Assembly: GCA_009760855.2 (NCBI GenBank)
Contig: WPIO01000124.1
Coordinates: forward strand, 513,501-577,500
DNA: 64,000 bases
Direction: 5' to 3'
From: Cristatella mucedo
Taxonomy: Eukaryota; Bryozoa; Phylactolaemata; Cristatellidae
Shown here: piece by piece, positions 33,645-45,279 of the stretch
Position numbering within the stretch: position 1 is the first letter of the stretch
Layout: each line of letters starts with the position of its first letter
The notes under the pieces: model-generated
Told to the model about the DNA's origin: nothing
Database searches by the model: none
Seen by the model: only the letters and a program-made list of their open reading frames with translations
Made by a program: the position numbers and the translations under genes

Positions 33645-34268
33645 CTTATGAATTTTTCCAAAATTGTCTCTGTCTAGTGAATTTATATTTTTGTGCTTAA
33701 AGAAATTATGCATGCTAACACTAGACGAAGCTACTAAGCTGCCATAAACAGACCCCGGATGGGCTACGGTAAGTGATGAAAGATAAATCTCAGACGGTCA
33801 TTTTACATCAGCATTGTTAAACTCCAACTGTAAGGAGCTATTGGTCAGGCAAGCAGATAGTTGAGACCTAAAAACACGTTTTTTTAGATGAAATGACTCT
33901 TTGCCGACTGAAACTCATGTAGCGGAACACGACTAGATACAAGCAGAGCGAGGTGAAATTCAGCTGCTGCTGAGCGTAATTTAAACCTGAAGACTAAAGA
34001 TACAATTAAAATGAATAGATAGTGCGAAAATAGCATTTTTTGTAAATCCTACATAAACCATGCAACGATCTATAGGCCATTTATTAATAAAATTCACTAA
34101 ATCTGGGGGTTGATCTAAGTAGCAATTTTTGAGGTCACGCATATTTGATCTTTTTTGCATCCTTGGTAAAAGGTATTTAAGAAAGCAGTTTCAGCCATAA
34201 ATCTGGAAACCTATACGCTTTTATATATAACACAGTTTTTAGATTAACCTGGACAATTAACAATGGGA
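33645..34268. other. Unassigned sequence left of the palindrome
   Basis: No gene or known element. Its inverted partner, if the palindrome extends further, would lie to the right of the window, so it may belong to the left arm. Confidence 0.35.
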
Positions 34269-34269
34269 T

Positions 34270-36402
34270 CATGATTGAATTTCAAATTATTTTATAAAAA
34301 TTAAAATATGTTAATTATTTCAGCTCATAGATCTAAGAAATAATTAAAACTTAATTAAAACTGTCACTTAGATTTAAACTGCACCTGTTCAAGATAGAAC
34401 ACCGTATATGTATTACGATTCTACTTTAGATGCTGTCACGGGGCTCATGGTAACTGGCAAATCGGGGAAGACACAATAATTTGCATTAGCTTAACCAAGC
34501 GAAACGGCAGTGTTCCGGTGAAGTTATTCTTCAAAGTTCAGCGTCGATCTGCTTCATCGTCCAAAATCATCATTCAACCAGGCTCCCCTCGATTGAAAAT
34601 CCGGTGCTTTTTTATGTGAGCCTATTTATAGCATACCACGTTATTACTTTACTTGAATCTAGGAAGCTAACGCTTTGGAGGATTATTATAGAGTGAGTTG
34701 ATCAATCAATGCTCAAAGAATGTGAACTGCCAACCTCAACCTTTCTCAGAGCTGCTATTTATTTTGAAAGCCTAATTATTGTAATAAGTGTAGTAGCAAA
34801 TAAAGGATGTCGGTAATAAATTATATCTTTATAAATTATTAAAGCATGAAATATGTCCGAAGCCGTTACGACAAAGCTTGAATAATAATAGAATAATACC
34901 TTACTTACCATGTCATGTCACGGTGTCAATATCGCTGGATGAGATCCTTTATTTTATTTCAACATAATATTGTTATCGTGGATTCAAAACCATAGGTATT
35001 CATGTGCATCTTGATAATAAAGCTCAATATCCAAACACACATTAGATTTAAGACACGGGTAGATTGTAAATATTGTTTCTGATACTTAACTCGTTCGATA
35101 TTCTTTGCAAGCTACAACAATAAACAATTAGATTTTAGCATACAGTGAGCTTCAGGAGATCACAAAAGCTAGAATACGGAGAAGCTAAATAGGATGTGGT
35201 GAGGCTGTTCTTGCCTTTAATCCACGATGGCGATTGTGACAGATGTCGCTAGTAACTTCGACACTGTAAGGCCAAGTATGCATGTTATGCCGCAGGAATG
35301 ATCCACTTTGTATCGTCTCCTTTTTCAGATGAGCTCTCGTTGTCAAATGTGAAAGATACGCTATTAACGATTATCATAGGCTATACAAATTTGAGTCTCT
35401 CTGTGCCTATCCTATAAAATATTCTGAGTTTTGGCATGTCTCCAGCATAATGGCAGACCCCTGGATAGAAGCAATAATGTATCTATGGACATAATAATAG
35501 AGGTGACATGCACAGGGTCAGCATGCAAATGTGGTTAGTGGCACCATGCACAGTGTCAGCACGCATAAGCACATCAAGGACGAATCACAGGGACCCACTA
35601 AATGCTGTCCTAAATAGGTGTGTTTTTAAGTTCCTTTTAAATGTGGTCAGGTCAGGGGACGTTCTGACGCAGGTCGGGAGGGAGTTCCAGGCTTTGGAAG
35701 CATACGAACTAAATGCACGGTCTCCAAAGGATTTGAGGTTTGTACGAGGGAGTGGTAAACTGCTGGATTCCGAAAAGTGGGTTGTACGATGCTTGGCCTG
35801 CTGGGGGAGTAGATCTGAGAGATAGGCTGGAGCCAAAGAATGGAGTGACCTAAAAGTGAGCGACAAAACCTTGAAGTCAATCCGTTGCTTGACTGGTAGC
35901 CAGTGCAGATCGGCGAGAAGTGGAGGCACCTCAATGTCTATGGACAATAGAAAAAGCTGGACATGTCCTCGTCGGCAAAGACCACTCGAGCAGGGTTATC
36001 ATGTTGAAATGTAGAGATTCTGGCGAGATGTTACTGGCATAACTTCTTAACATACTAGCTGAAACTTCGATGCACTCAAAAGTGATCCACATAATACAAA
36101 AAATAGCTGAGTGAGGATGAAACAACCTGTAGAGAAGCTTAACGAAATGCGAAACACCTAATTGGCATTACATCAAAGGCCGTCCAAAGTCAAAGTCAAG
36201 GTCGTGTTTACAATATGCACTACTCAAGTTGACGACTGCAGTGATTGAAGGGTCGTTCTAGGAAAACAGCATAATGGGTGTAGTTTTCGACCTTTCCTCC
36301 AAGGAAAAACAGTGTGGTAACTTTAAAGGTGTATAATGGATTAGCTCTTTAAAGTGTAAGGTCAGAGCTCGCATACATTTTTACCCATACTAACAAGTTG
36401 TT
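34270..36402 (+). repeat. Palindrome left arm, segment 1 (inverted match to about 61.93-63.84 kb)
   Basis: Read as reverse complement, 63,840 down to 61,930 follows this segment in order. Shared blocks include GGGGCTCATGGT (34,440), AGGAAGCTAACGCTTTGGAG (34,661), AGCTTCAGGAGATCACAA, GATGAGCTCTCGTTGTCAAA (35,329) and GTGTAGTTTTCGACC (36,279). A LINE-A at 35,496-35,930 is present here and absent from the partner. A SINE2 in the partner is absent here. No protein is encoded. Confidence 0.85.
35496..35930 (-). mobile_element. LINE-A fragment lacking its 3' terminus, inserted in the palindrome arm
   Basis: Starts inside the 3' UTR (three CATGCA motifs at the left) and carries an intact 120-residue C-terminal frame to FRTAFSGSL (35,585-35,947 on the minus strand). 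The terminal hairpin and (ATT)n tail are missing. The flanks share CTATGGACA (about 35,490 and 35,939), which occurs once in the empty site of the other arm, so it is probably a target-site duplication. Confidence 0.85.
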
Positions 36403-37449
36403 GAACAACATTGTTGAATCACAGATGCACAATCAAAAAATGCTGATGTAGACGATCAACCATCTCCTCAACCGCTCCCAGATTAGCTCCTTACCTGATG
36501 ATCCTTGTGATGATCTAGCCGATCGCTTCTCTCAATTTTTTGTGCAGAAAATGAACAAGATCAGGGAATCCATCCCTGCAATGACAACATCCCCACTAGA
36601 ATGATGTTCCCCGATTCCTGGCTGCACCTCAATGTCTACATTTAAGCAGGTCACTAGTGATCTAGTGATCATCTAGTCCTGAAGTTCGTATCCCAACTAA
36701 AGAAGACAGAAAGTCCTCTGGACCCTATTCCCATTGTCCTGCTCCTACGTTGCATTGATCTGCTGGTGCCATGCATAACTAATAAGATTCACATGTCATT
36801 AGCCTCAGGTCGTGTCCCAGCACCTTTCAAAAAATGTAATGTAATGTATCTCCGTCTGTAACTCCCCAAAGTCATAAAAAGCATGTGGGTGTTACGCAGG
36901 AGAGTTTTGTATAGCACACTCACAGCCTAAGCGGCTTTCGGTACGCATTCGGTAGCCAACAGACTTTGTCTCACGCAACAATGAGAAAGTGGGAAGAATA
37001 TTAGAATAAAGCAGAGTCAGGAGAGCAGTTGAGGTAGTGAGTAGCATAGAAGTAGCAGCTCAGGACCGCTGAAAACGATGTGCCATAGTCGGCAGTAGGA
37101 GATTAGTTGTCGTTGCGTAAGAAGCTGCAGTCAGGCCACTACTCAAGAAAGCGACACTAGACCAAGAGGACTAAGGCAACTACCGCCCAGTCTTGCTTCT
37201 ACAATTCCTATCAAAGACACTGGAACGGTTCGTGGTAGACCGGCTGAACTCATATATCGAAACCTCACACCTTGCTAGTAAGTTCCAGTCTGGCTTTAGA
37301 GCTAATCACTCCACAGAGTCAGCATTGCTTAGGGTATACAAGGACCTACTTAGGAATGCAGACATGGGTAGAGTGTCTCTGCTTATTTTGCTCGATCGTT
37401 CGGCAGCTTTTGATACTATCGATCACAAAGTTCTTCTAGAGCGCCTCTC
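36403..37449 (+). mobile_element. LINE-A linker and fingers, split by LINE-B
   Basis: Block 36,403-36,833 matches the linker and start of the reverse transcriptase in the 28-31 kb copy. Block 37,124-37,449 continues with FLSKTLERFVVDRLNSYIE and the AFDTIDHKVLLERLSS segment. Between them sits a LINE-B 3' end. The left junction truncates the palindrome arm at ACAAGTT. Confidence 0.87.
36834..37123 (-). mobile_element. LINE-B 3' end inserted in LINE-A
   Basis: On the minus strand it runs from the DYGTSFSAVL-equivalent segment through the ESHLGCE-type end and 3' UTR to the tail, written AATGTAATGTAATGTATCTC on the plus strand. It interrupts LINE-A between CACCTTTCAAAAA and GCTGCAGTCAGGCC. Confidence 0.9.
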
Positions 37450-37765
37450 ATCATCTATCAACTGGAGATATGCTGGCAGAGCCAATTTTGAGAGTCAGCC
37501 TTTCCAATCTCAGAATCACACTGGGTTTGCCCATAACTAGTGAGTTAGTATTGTCATCGTTTAGTTTTAGAAAATTTGCTGCCATTCATGTGCGGATGTC
37601 ATCGATGCATGCAGCTAGTGAGTTGAGAGAATTCAAGGTGCTCGAAGGCTGGGAGGGATCAAAGCAAAGGTACAATTGAGTGTCATCCGCATAGAAGTGA
37701 ACGCCTAGATTGTGCTTGGCTATCACATCAGCAAGAGGGAGAGTATAAACCGTGAAAAGAACCGT
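37450..37765 (-). mobile_element. Inverted LINE-A palm segment
   Basis: The part of LINE-A that should follow 37,449 is present but flipped. On the minus strand it runs from GPVLFTVYTLPL through FYADDTQLYLCFDPSQ to SISPVE. This is the pattern expected of an internal inversion during insertion (twin priming) or a later inversion. Confidence 0.85.
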
Positions 37766-38250
37766 GCTTGAAAGATTTTAAAGACTACAATGGTAAACGA
37801 CCCTCAAGCTCGTGATGAGATTGGCGACGATCAGCTTCAGCGGCTAAGCGGTTGAGTTGATCCCAGAACTGTTCCAGTTAAACTGGAACATCTCAAGTAA
37901 AATAAAACGTGTAATTATCTGAATTGGGATGAAATTTGTTGGCAGTCGTGTGCCACATTGGCTTTGAGGGAGCTATTCGGTCTCTCTAACGTATCGTAGC
38001 ATTAATCTTAGTAGCTGTTTTGAAGCTAAGGACAGGTACAAGTAAAACCTATAACACTATATACAAAAGCCTCGAAGAGCTTGAAGATCCGGTATGAAAG
38101 TGAAAAAAAGAGTTAGTGCAGCTATGTGGTTACGGTGAAGTCTCTTAGGCCAAGAAGCCAACAGCTACAGAGCTATGTTGCCCACCGAAAGAAGGACGTT
38201 TTTGAGATCCCTCAGGCACCAGGTCTTCAGGACGAGCGTATCTACAAGCA
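37766..38250. other. Unassigned sequence
   Basis: About 485 bases with no match in the window. CTGTTCCAGTTAAACTGGAACA at about 37,870-37,891 is a short perfect palindrome-like hairpin. Confidence 0.35.
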
Positions 38251-38828
38251 ATATTAATAATAATAGTAATGCACTTGATAAAGCGCCCCCAGAGAAGTCA
38301 ACCTCTTTCTACGCGCTTTACATTTGCTGCAAAGGGAAATGCAATTGAAAGGTAAGTAATATCATGCTTGAAAAAAAAACAAAATGAATAATATGGTTAG
38401 GGGTTACATGCACAGGCTCAGTATGCAAATGTGGTTAGTGGCAGCATGCACAGTTGTCAGCACGCATAAGCACGTGAAAGACGAATCACAGGAACCCACT
38501 AAATGCTGTCCTAAATAGGTGTGCTTTTAAGTTCTTTTTAAATGTGGTCAGGAGGTCAGGGGATGTTCTGACGCAATTCGCGAGGGATTTCCAGGCTTTG
38601 GGAGCATACGAACTAAATTCACGGTCTCCAAAGAATTTAAGGTTTGTACGAAGTATTTTCAGACTGTTGGATTCCGAAAAGCGGGTGGCACGATGCTTGG
38701 CCTGATGGGGTAGTATATCTGAGAGATAGGCTGGAGCCATAGAATGAAGGAACCTAAAAGTGAGCGACAAAACCTTGAAGTCAATCCGTTGCTTGACTGG
38801 TAGCTAGTGCAGGTCGGCGAGAAGTGGA
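38251..38828 (-). mobile_element. LINE-A C-terminal domain and 3' end
   Basis: The tail (AAT units) is at about 38,253-38,270, then the hairpin, the 3' UTR and a 94-residue frame 38,486-38,770 ending in FRTAFSGFL. It is truncated at the LLADLHW segment and joins a copy of the palindrome-arm sequence at the same junction as the LINE-A at 35.5-35.9 kb. Confidence 0.9.
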
Positions 38829-39076
38829 GGCACCTCAATGTCTATGGACAATAGAAAAAGCTGCACATATCCTCGTCGGCAAAGACCACTCGAACAGGGT
38901 TATCATGTTGAAATGCAGAGATTCTGGCGAGATGTTACTGGCATACCTTGCTGAAACTTCGATGCACTCAAAAGTGATCCACATAATACAATAAACAGCT
39001 TAGAGAGGATGAAACACCCTGTAGAGAAGCTTAAAGAAATGCGAAACCCCTAATTGGCATTACACCAGAGGCCGTC
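38829..39076 (+). repeat. Extra copy of palindrome-arm sequence with LINE-A junction
   Basis: Duplicates 35,931-36,190 (CACCTCAATGTCTATGGACA, TCCTCGTCGGCAAAGACCAC, CTAATTGGCATTACA) in direct orientation. Because the LINE-A boundary is identical on the left side, this is a duplication of an already inserted locus and not an independent insertion. Confidence 0.88.
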
Positions 39077-40472
39077 CAAAGGCCGTCTGCTTGTTTTGCT
39101 CCATCTTTCGGCAGCTTTTGACACTATCGATCACGAGGTTCTTCTAGAGCGCCTCTCATCTCACCTGGGCATCACTGGCACCACTCTGCAATGGTTCAGG
39201 TCTTATCTCAGTGGAAGACTCCAGAGTAATGACGTGAATGGACAAAGATCATCTGAGGTACCTCGTAAATATGGGGTACCTCAGAGCTCCGTGCGAGGTC
39301 CGGTTCTTTTCACGGTTTATACTCTCCCTCTTGCTGATGTGATTGCCAAGCACAATCTAGGCTTTCATTTCTATGCGGATGACACTCAGTTGTACCTTTG
39401 CTTTGATCCCTCCCAGCCTCCAAACACCTCAAATTCTCTCAACTCACTTGCTGCATGTATTGATGACACCGAACATGGATGGCAGCAAATTTTCTAAAAC
39501 TAAACGATGATAAAACTAACTTACTAGTTATGGGCAAACCGAAAGTGATTCAAAAAAGGGAAAGGCTGACGCTCAAAATTGGCTCTGCCAGCATATCTCC
39601 TGTTGAATCGGCTTGAAATCTAGGTGTCACGTTCCAAAGCGACCCCTCGATAGACGACCATGTCAGCTCCACAGTCAAATGTGCCCACTTTCAGCTTCAT
39701 AGCATTGCTCAAATTCGGGCTTGCTTAGATAAGGATACCACGTCCAAGTTGGTCCATGCATTCGTTACATCCCGTCTCGACTTCTGCAACTCACTGCTTA
39801 CTGGCCTGCCAGCATGTGCGATCAGGCGATTGCAGTTGGTGCAAAACTCTGCAGCTAGGCCTGTCTGTCGTGAGCATGGCAGTTGCCACATTACACCACT
39901 TCTCGCTGACCTGCACTGGCTACCAGTCAAGCAACGGATTGACTTCAAGGTTTTGTCGCTCACTTTTAGGTCACTCCATTCTTTGGCTCCAGCCTATCTC
40001 TCAGATCTACTCCCCCAGCAGGCCAAGCATCGTACAACCCGCTTTTCGGAATCCAGCAGTTTACCACTCCCTCGTACAAACCTCAAATCCTTTGGAGACC
40101 GTGCATTTAGTTCGTATGCTCCCAAAGCCTGGAACTCCCTCCCGACCTGCGTCAGAACGTCCCCTGACCTGACCACATTTTAAAGGAACTTAAAAACACA
40201 CCTATTTAGGACAGCATTTAGTGGGTCCCTGTGATTCGTCCTTGATGTGCTTATGCGTGCTGATACTGTGCATGCTGCCACTAACCACATTTGCATGCTG
40301 ACCCGGTGCATGTCACCCCTAACCATGTATTCATTTTGTTTGTGTATCAAGCATGATATTACTCACAATTCAATTGCATTTCTCTTTGCCGCAAGTGTAA
40401 AGCCCCTAGAGGGAGACTGAGTTATCTGGGGGCGCTTTATCAAGTGCATTAATATTATTGTTATTATTAAGC
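39077..40472 (+). mobile_element. LINE-A copy, palm to (ATT)n tail, well preserved
   Basis: The frame 39,054-39,497 encodes LHLSAAFDTIDHEVLLERLS, YGVPQSSVRGPVLF and FHFYADDTQLYLCFDPSQ. After a frameshift near 39,485-39,540 the thumb follows (stop at 39,615). The frame 39,749-40,183 carries LVHAFVTSRLDFCN and the C-terminal domain, with a TAA just before NLKTHLF. The 3' UTR has three TGCATG motifs, the hairpin is partly decayed, and the tail ends at about 40,470. Endonuclease and fingers are absent. Confidence 0.92.
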
Positions 40473-40479
40473 TATCTTA

Positions 40480-40905
40480 ATTGGCTGCTTAGCCGACAGA
40501 GTCACTAACCGAATGCATATTGAAGACACTCTGAATTATTTTTAATATTTTAGCAAGGAGAGCATGCACTGCATTTCTAAGGTCAACCTCATATTTATAT
40601 ATGAACTTCCTTCATAGTCAGCAGTTAAGAAATGTCGAGTACGAAATGCATGCATCCAGTCATCTTGGATAAACTGAAGCTTGTTATGTTTTAACCTAAT
40701 AGTTTATTGCCACATGGGGACAACGCCATGATCCCAAAAGAGTTTTGAGTTCTTGAGATCCCTCTTCAACGTGCAATATTGTTGAGAAACATCTTTAAAA
40801 TACAGAGACTTATATCAACTGCTCTTTGAAATCACAACATTTGTACGGTTTTAGTTTCTAGAATAACCAAAAACATTTGTGGAAGAATTCTGTATGTTGG
40901 TATTA
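40480..40905 (+). repeat. Palindrome left arm, segment 2 (inverted match to about 61.49-61.93 kb)
   Basis: Continues segment 1 after the LINE cluster at 36.4-40.5 kb. In the right arm the two segments are contiguous. Shared blocks include ACAGAGTCACTAACCGAATG, AATAGTTTATTGCCACATGG and TACAGAGACTTATATC. It ends where LINE-B begins. Confidence 0.82.
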
Positions 40906-42165
40906 ATTTAATGTAATGTAAAGTACTACCGTCTATAACTCCACAAAGCCACCAAGACCATGTGGGTGTTAGGCAGAAGATTTGTTTATAGCTCACTCAC
41001 AACCTAAGCGGCTTTCGGTACGCTTTCGGCAGCCAACAGACTTCATCTCATGCAACAAAGAGAAAGTGGGAAGCATAGCAGAGCCAGGACAGCAGCTGAG
41101 GTAGTGAGTCGCATGGAGGTAGCAGCTCAGGACCGCTGGAAAGGACGTGCCATAGTCGGCCGCAGGAGAGTAGTTATCATTGCCTAAGAATCTTTGAAGC
41201 GAGTTCCACAGTCTAGGACCAGCAGGGATAATGCTTCTGCCGCCAACGGTTAATAAACGGAGGAATGGAACAGCTAATGTATTGTCTATACAGGACCTGA
41301 GAGCACGAGGAGGCTGAAACTGATGCAGCAGTTCAGCTAGGTATGGGGGAAGCAAGCCTTGGCAGGCTTTATGGGTCAGCCAAAGAACTTTGCTCTATAT
41401 CCGTCGATCAACCGGCGGCTATCCTAGGTCTTTTAGCAAAGGAGACACGCGGTTAAATTTCTGGGACTTGAAAACTAGCTTTGCAGCCATATTTTTAGCC
41501 AGCTGCAGTGGCCTAGTTGACTTTTTTGGTAACCTAGCTAACAGAGAATTAAAAAACCAAGCCGAGGCAGAACTAAATTACTTATAAAAAAATAACAGTT
41601 AACCTTTTTTGCAAACCACCGTGGAAGTCAGCTTTTTATCTTACATGGGGATCGGACGTGATGGCTAGCTGTAGAAGCGGTCCTCCAAATGAAGCTGTTA
41701 AAATTTAGACAGCTGTCGTAAACGACACCTAAATTTCGAGCACGTGGCGATGGTCGCACAGTGGCATCACCTATTAGAAGAGCAAGACCTTCTAATACAG
41801 TCACATGATTAGTGTATCCTTTGAGTAATAGTTCAATTTATCGTCATTTATATTCAAGAAATGTTCCGACATCCAGGATCGAATGTCGTCAAGGCGAGCA
41901 TTCAGTTTATCAGTTGCTGTTGCAAATCCCGACGGCTTGAATGACAAATACAGCCGAGTATCGTCAGCCTAAATGTGATATTCTATTACATGGGCCTCAA
42001 TCATATTTACCAGAGGTTGAGTATAATCCAAGCATTTTATATCGGTCTAACGATTGCCGATTGAAAGGACATAGGTACGACCCCTTTATTCAAGAGAAGC
42101 ATTAAAAATCTCGGCTATGGTAGGGCTAAGTTGGTCTGCCAGTGGAGACCACAGAGATGATGGTA
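40906..42165 (-). mobile_element. LINE-B copy inserted in the left arm, internally deleted
   Basis: The 3' tail is at the left (AATGTAATGTAAAG). The frame 40,993-41,355 encodes the C-terminal domain from YLAELLHQFQPPRALRSCID to ESRLGCE. Further upstream, the minus strand shows YHI*ADDTRLYLSFKPSGF (catalytic box preceded by a stop) and DDIRSWMSEHFLNINDD, then jumps to a SPLADQLSPTIAEIFNASLE linker, so the fingers and part of the palm are deleted. Confidence 0.87.
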
Positions 42166-42304
42166 TATTTTTACATTTTATATTTTATGGTCAAATAATA
42201 ATGGCTGACGTTCGTCGGCTCAGATTAGAGTGAGTCCGTAAACAAGAGATGCTTAGGCGTTGTAACTGCGGCTTAACGCTTTTCTTCGAGGAAAGCAAAG
42301 TGCG

Positions 42305-45228
42305 TCTGTTTAGAAAATTCACCCATGAGCCCTTAACGTTGCACGTTATTTAGCACTATACACCCAACCACCAGTAACGGCTCACGTTACTAAGCACTGT
42401 GCTCTACCCAAAAAATCTTTTCTATGTGCTCGTCTTACCTTTTTTTATACAATACTCATTCCACCCTACAAGGATGACTGCAGCAGCGAACTCGTCTTCT
42501 ACAGACCACGCCTTGATGGCTCTCCGGGTCACTATATCTCATACCAGTCTCCAGCTTTAGAGCAGGATGCAGTGGGCTGGACTACATCGGCCATCAATGT
42601 TTCCTGAATCGATAGTGCATACGCCCTATTTAGGAAGAAAGTCGTTAGTTTAAACGCAGCTCGGAGGTAGTTTAAACGCAGTCTCCAACCACATAATAAG
42701 TGAGGTCTACTCCAAAGACTCAAGTATGTAGAACTCAAGACTCAACCTGTAAAGCTGGCTTGAGTCATTCGAGGGTTGCTGTACATCATGGCAGTTGTTA
42801 GATACACGTAGCCTCACTCTCTGTCAAATATATTTCTCCATTTATTATTACGGACTGTTTATCGTAAGATATGGGAGCTCTTCAATGCTGCGTGTTTCAC
42901 TAACTGAATGCTGCATGAATTGGCACTGCACCTTCATGACGTTAGCTATGCCTTCACCGATATTTTTCGCACGTCAGCAAGAACTACCACCACTGCAGGT
43001 GCTGTGTAATTCCGTCAGATATCCCACAGTGCCAAGCATGACTCGAGCATGTCGGCGATACGGAAGAAGTATGCTTGCTTAAAGTACATTGCATCCTTAA
43101 AGCCTGTTTCGACTATGGACTTGCTACTAATCGTGTTTACTGTAGACTTTTCTCCTAAATTGGCACCTGCTATTGTGTGCCTGTTTTCTCAGGTTTGGGA
43201 TAATATGTCAGTACCTGTCTCACATCTTTTTCAACTGTCAGTACGAAGATACGAAGGACGAAGATGGAAGGCTGTCATACTTGGTAACAGAGCAGTGCAT
43301 GTTTAAAACCAATCGACATGATTGGAGGATTCGCGGTTAGAGCATTAGGCACGGCAATCGTCGGCAGGGTTCATTTCCGGCACTGACAGAAAGAGAGAGG
43401 CCACAAGCACGAGCAGCTGCAGCTGTATGGGGGGCGGGACATGTGCTGGGAGGTGGCAGTTGAGAAAGCCAAGCAGAGCCACAGGCAGCAGTAGTAGTTG
43501 CAGCAAGCAACTGCCAGGCTCGTTGAGTGCTTTCATTTTTCGCAATCGGTCACGTTGGTGTGTTTTGCTAGCAAGTACCTCGAACGGTCAGAATCGCAGG
43601 GTATTGTTTTGAGGGCAGCGTTTTGATGTTCGGTGCACCTGCTTGGCCGACCCAGCCATCCTCTGAGTATCCTTGCTGAATGACAATGGGCATTAGAGAA
43701 CACGAACTCGAATCTAACTGCACTTACCCTGCCTAAGTTGCACAGCAGGTGTTTCTGTCGAATGCAGACTTGAAGGTGTCCAATTGTGCCTGAAAGGCTT
43801 AATTGAGGGCTGCATGTTTTCGGTGCTTTGTCTTTCCTGCTGTAGATTTGCCACTCAACCACCCACCATGGATGAAAAATTGCCTCCCTTTTAAAGTATA
43901 TGCATTTTAATAGGAGACATACATGTTTCCTAAGCTCTGGATTTCCGTCCAGCAATAAGCCCTTGTACCAACTGCATGTTCATTAGATATGCTGGCCAGT
44001 AGCCTGCATCCGGATGCAGTCACTTTTTCTCCTGAAGGATTTCTGTTCTTAAACAGTTATTCTGCAGCTGTTAAACGCTGGTTACTTATACAGAAGTAGA
44101 AGCAGCAGCAGCAGAAATTGCAGCCGCTGAAAGCAGCAGCAACAGCTAATAGGAGTATATATTTTATAATAATAAACACCAGCAGCATAAAGCAGCACAG
44201 CAAGCAGAAAGAAGCAGCAGTGAGAAGCAGCAGCTGAGAAGCAGCAGAGGGAGCAGTTGTGGTATTCTTTGAGATCGAGAGGCTTTAGCAAACTTTAAAT
44301 ACCACCAAGTGTAAGAGAGACCACTCTGATCTAATGCAGTCTTCATTGACCATGGATATCCACGATCCTGTCATGATTAAGAGGACGGGTCAGTAGGTCA
44401 ATCAAGTACCATGTGGATAGGTTTTTGAGGTGGGGGATCCCAATAGCTGTACGACAAAGTGGCTGACATTGCTCGGTCTTCATTGACCATGGATACTGCC
44501 CACCCTCCAAGCCTGTATTTGTGGGAATACACGATACAGGTCTCAGGTGCTGACAGTACCCTCCTAAACAATTTTCTGGTTGGGTCGGTATGACCTTAAC
44601 TCGACAGTATGTCATGTGGGCAGTGTGTTCCAGCCTTCAACCTAATATCAGTTTTAGGAAAGCATTATTGAAGGCAACACTATAGCTGAGGGGCTAGTGA
44701 TCCCATCGTATACTGATGCGATACCAACACCGAGCCAAAGGGCAGCAGTTACACTTCGTGACTGTTGTGCCTCTCAGATACATACACGAAGTCTGACTGC
44801 TGCAGCTGACAGCCGCAGTCACTATTTACTGGCTTCGAGTTATTGCATGTTTTTCAACTGTGTGGGGTGCATGCAGCATTATTTGTTGTAAATGGTTGTA
44901 GCATCTCTGGGGCTGCTACTGCGAGGTATTCGCTGGTATAGGTAGCCGGCCTCTAGGCATACGATTGGCTGAGCCAAATATCCAGCTGCATGGAAAGTCC
45001 CGACACCACACCAGTAACCTTGTTGGACAGCAAGATCTCTACCGTGCTTGATTTCTACCTTAACCCATGTCGGTCTGATCTGAAGTTCGTAATCTCATTT
45101 ACGGGTGGCAAATAGAAAAGTTTAAGAACCTGATTGATAATTAATCATTCGCACACCGACTAATTGCCCAATCTTTATTTGAATGATTCATCGTAAACAA
45201 GAATCCACTGGCAACTCACTGGTAGGGT
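42305..45228 (+). repeat. Palindrome left arm, segment 3 (inverted match to 54.77-59.53 kb)
   Basis: Collinear in reverse with the right arm. Blocks include GCACGTTATTTAGCACTATA (42,340), GTTTCCTGAATCGATAGT (42,599), TATGGGAGCTCTTCAA (42,869), CAGCATGTCGGCGATA-like sequence (43,049), GAACACGAACTCGAATCTAA (43,698), CATACCGACCCAAC-like sequence (44,585), TGACTGCTGCAGCTGACAGC (44,792) and GGCTGAGCCAAATATCCA (44,969). Small open frames lie across it on both strands, but none keeps frame between the arms. Confidence 0.87.
44094..44256. repeat. AGC/GCA-rich imperfect repeat
   Basis: Interrupted (AGC)n and GAAGCAGCAG runs. The right-arm partner (about 57,485-57,545) is much shorter, so the repeat expanded here or shrank there. 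Confidence 0.8.
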
Positions 45229-45279
45229 ACTCTAACTGGTGGGGTACTCTGGTAGGAATCATAAACGCTCAAGACTCAA

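Noticed and set aside
43325-43385. Possible tRNA gene (GCGGTTAGAGC ... GGTTCATTTCC)
   Set aside because: B-box-like and A-box-like words are present, but no cloverleaf with acceptor stem and anticodon arm can be drawn. The right arm does not preserve them.
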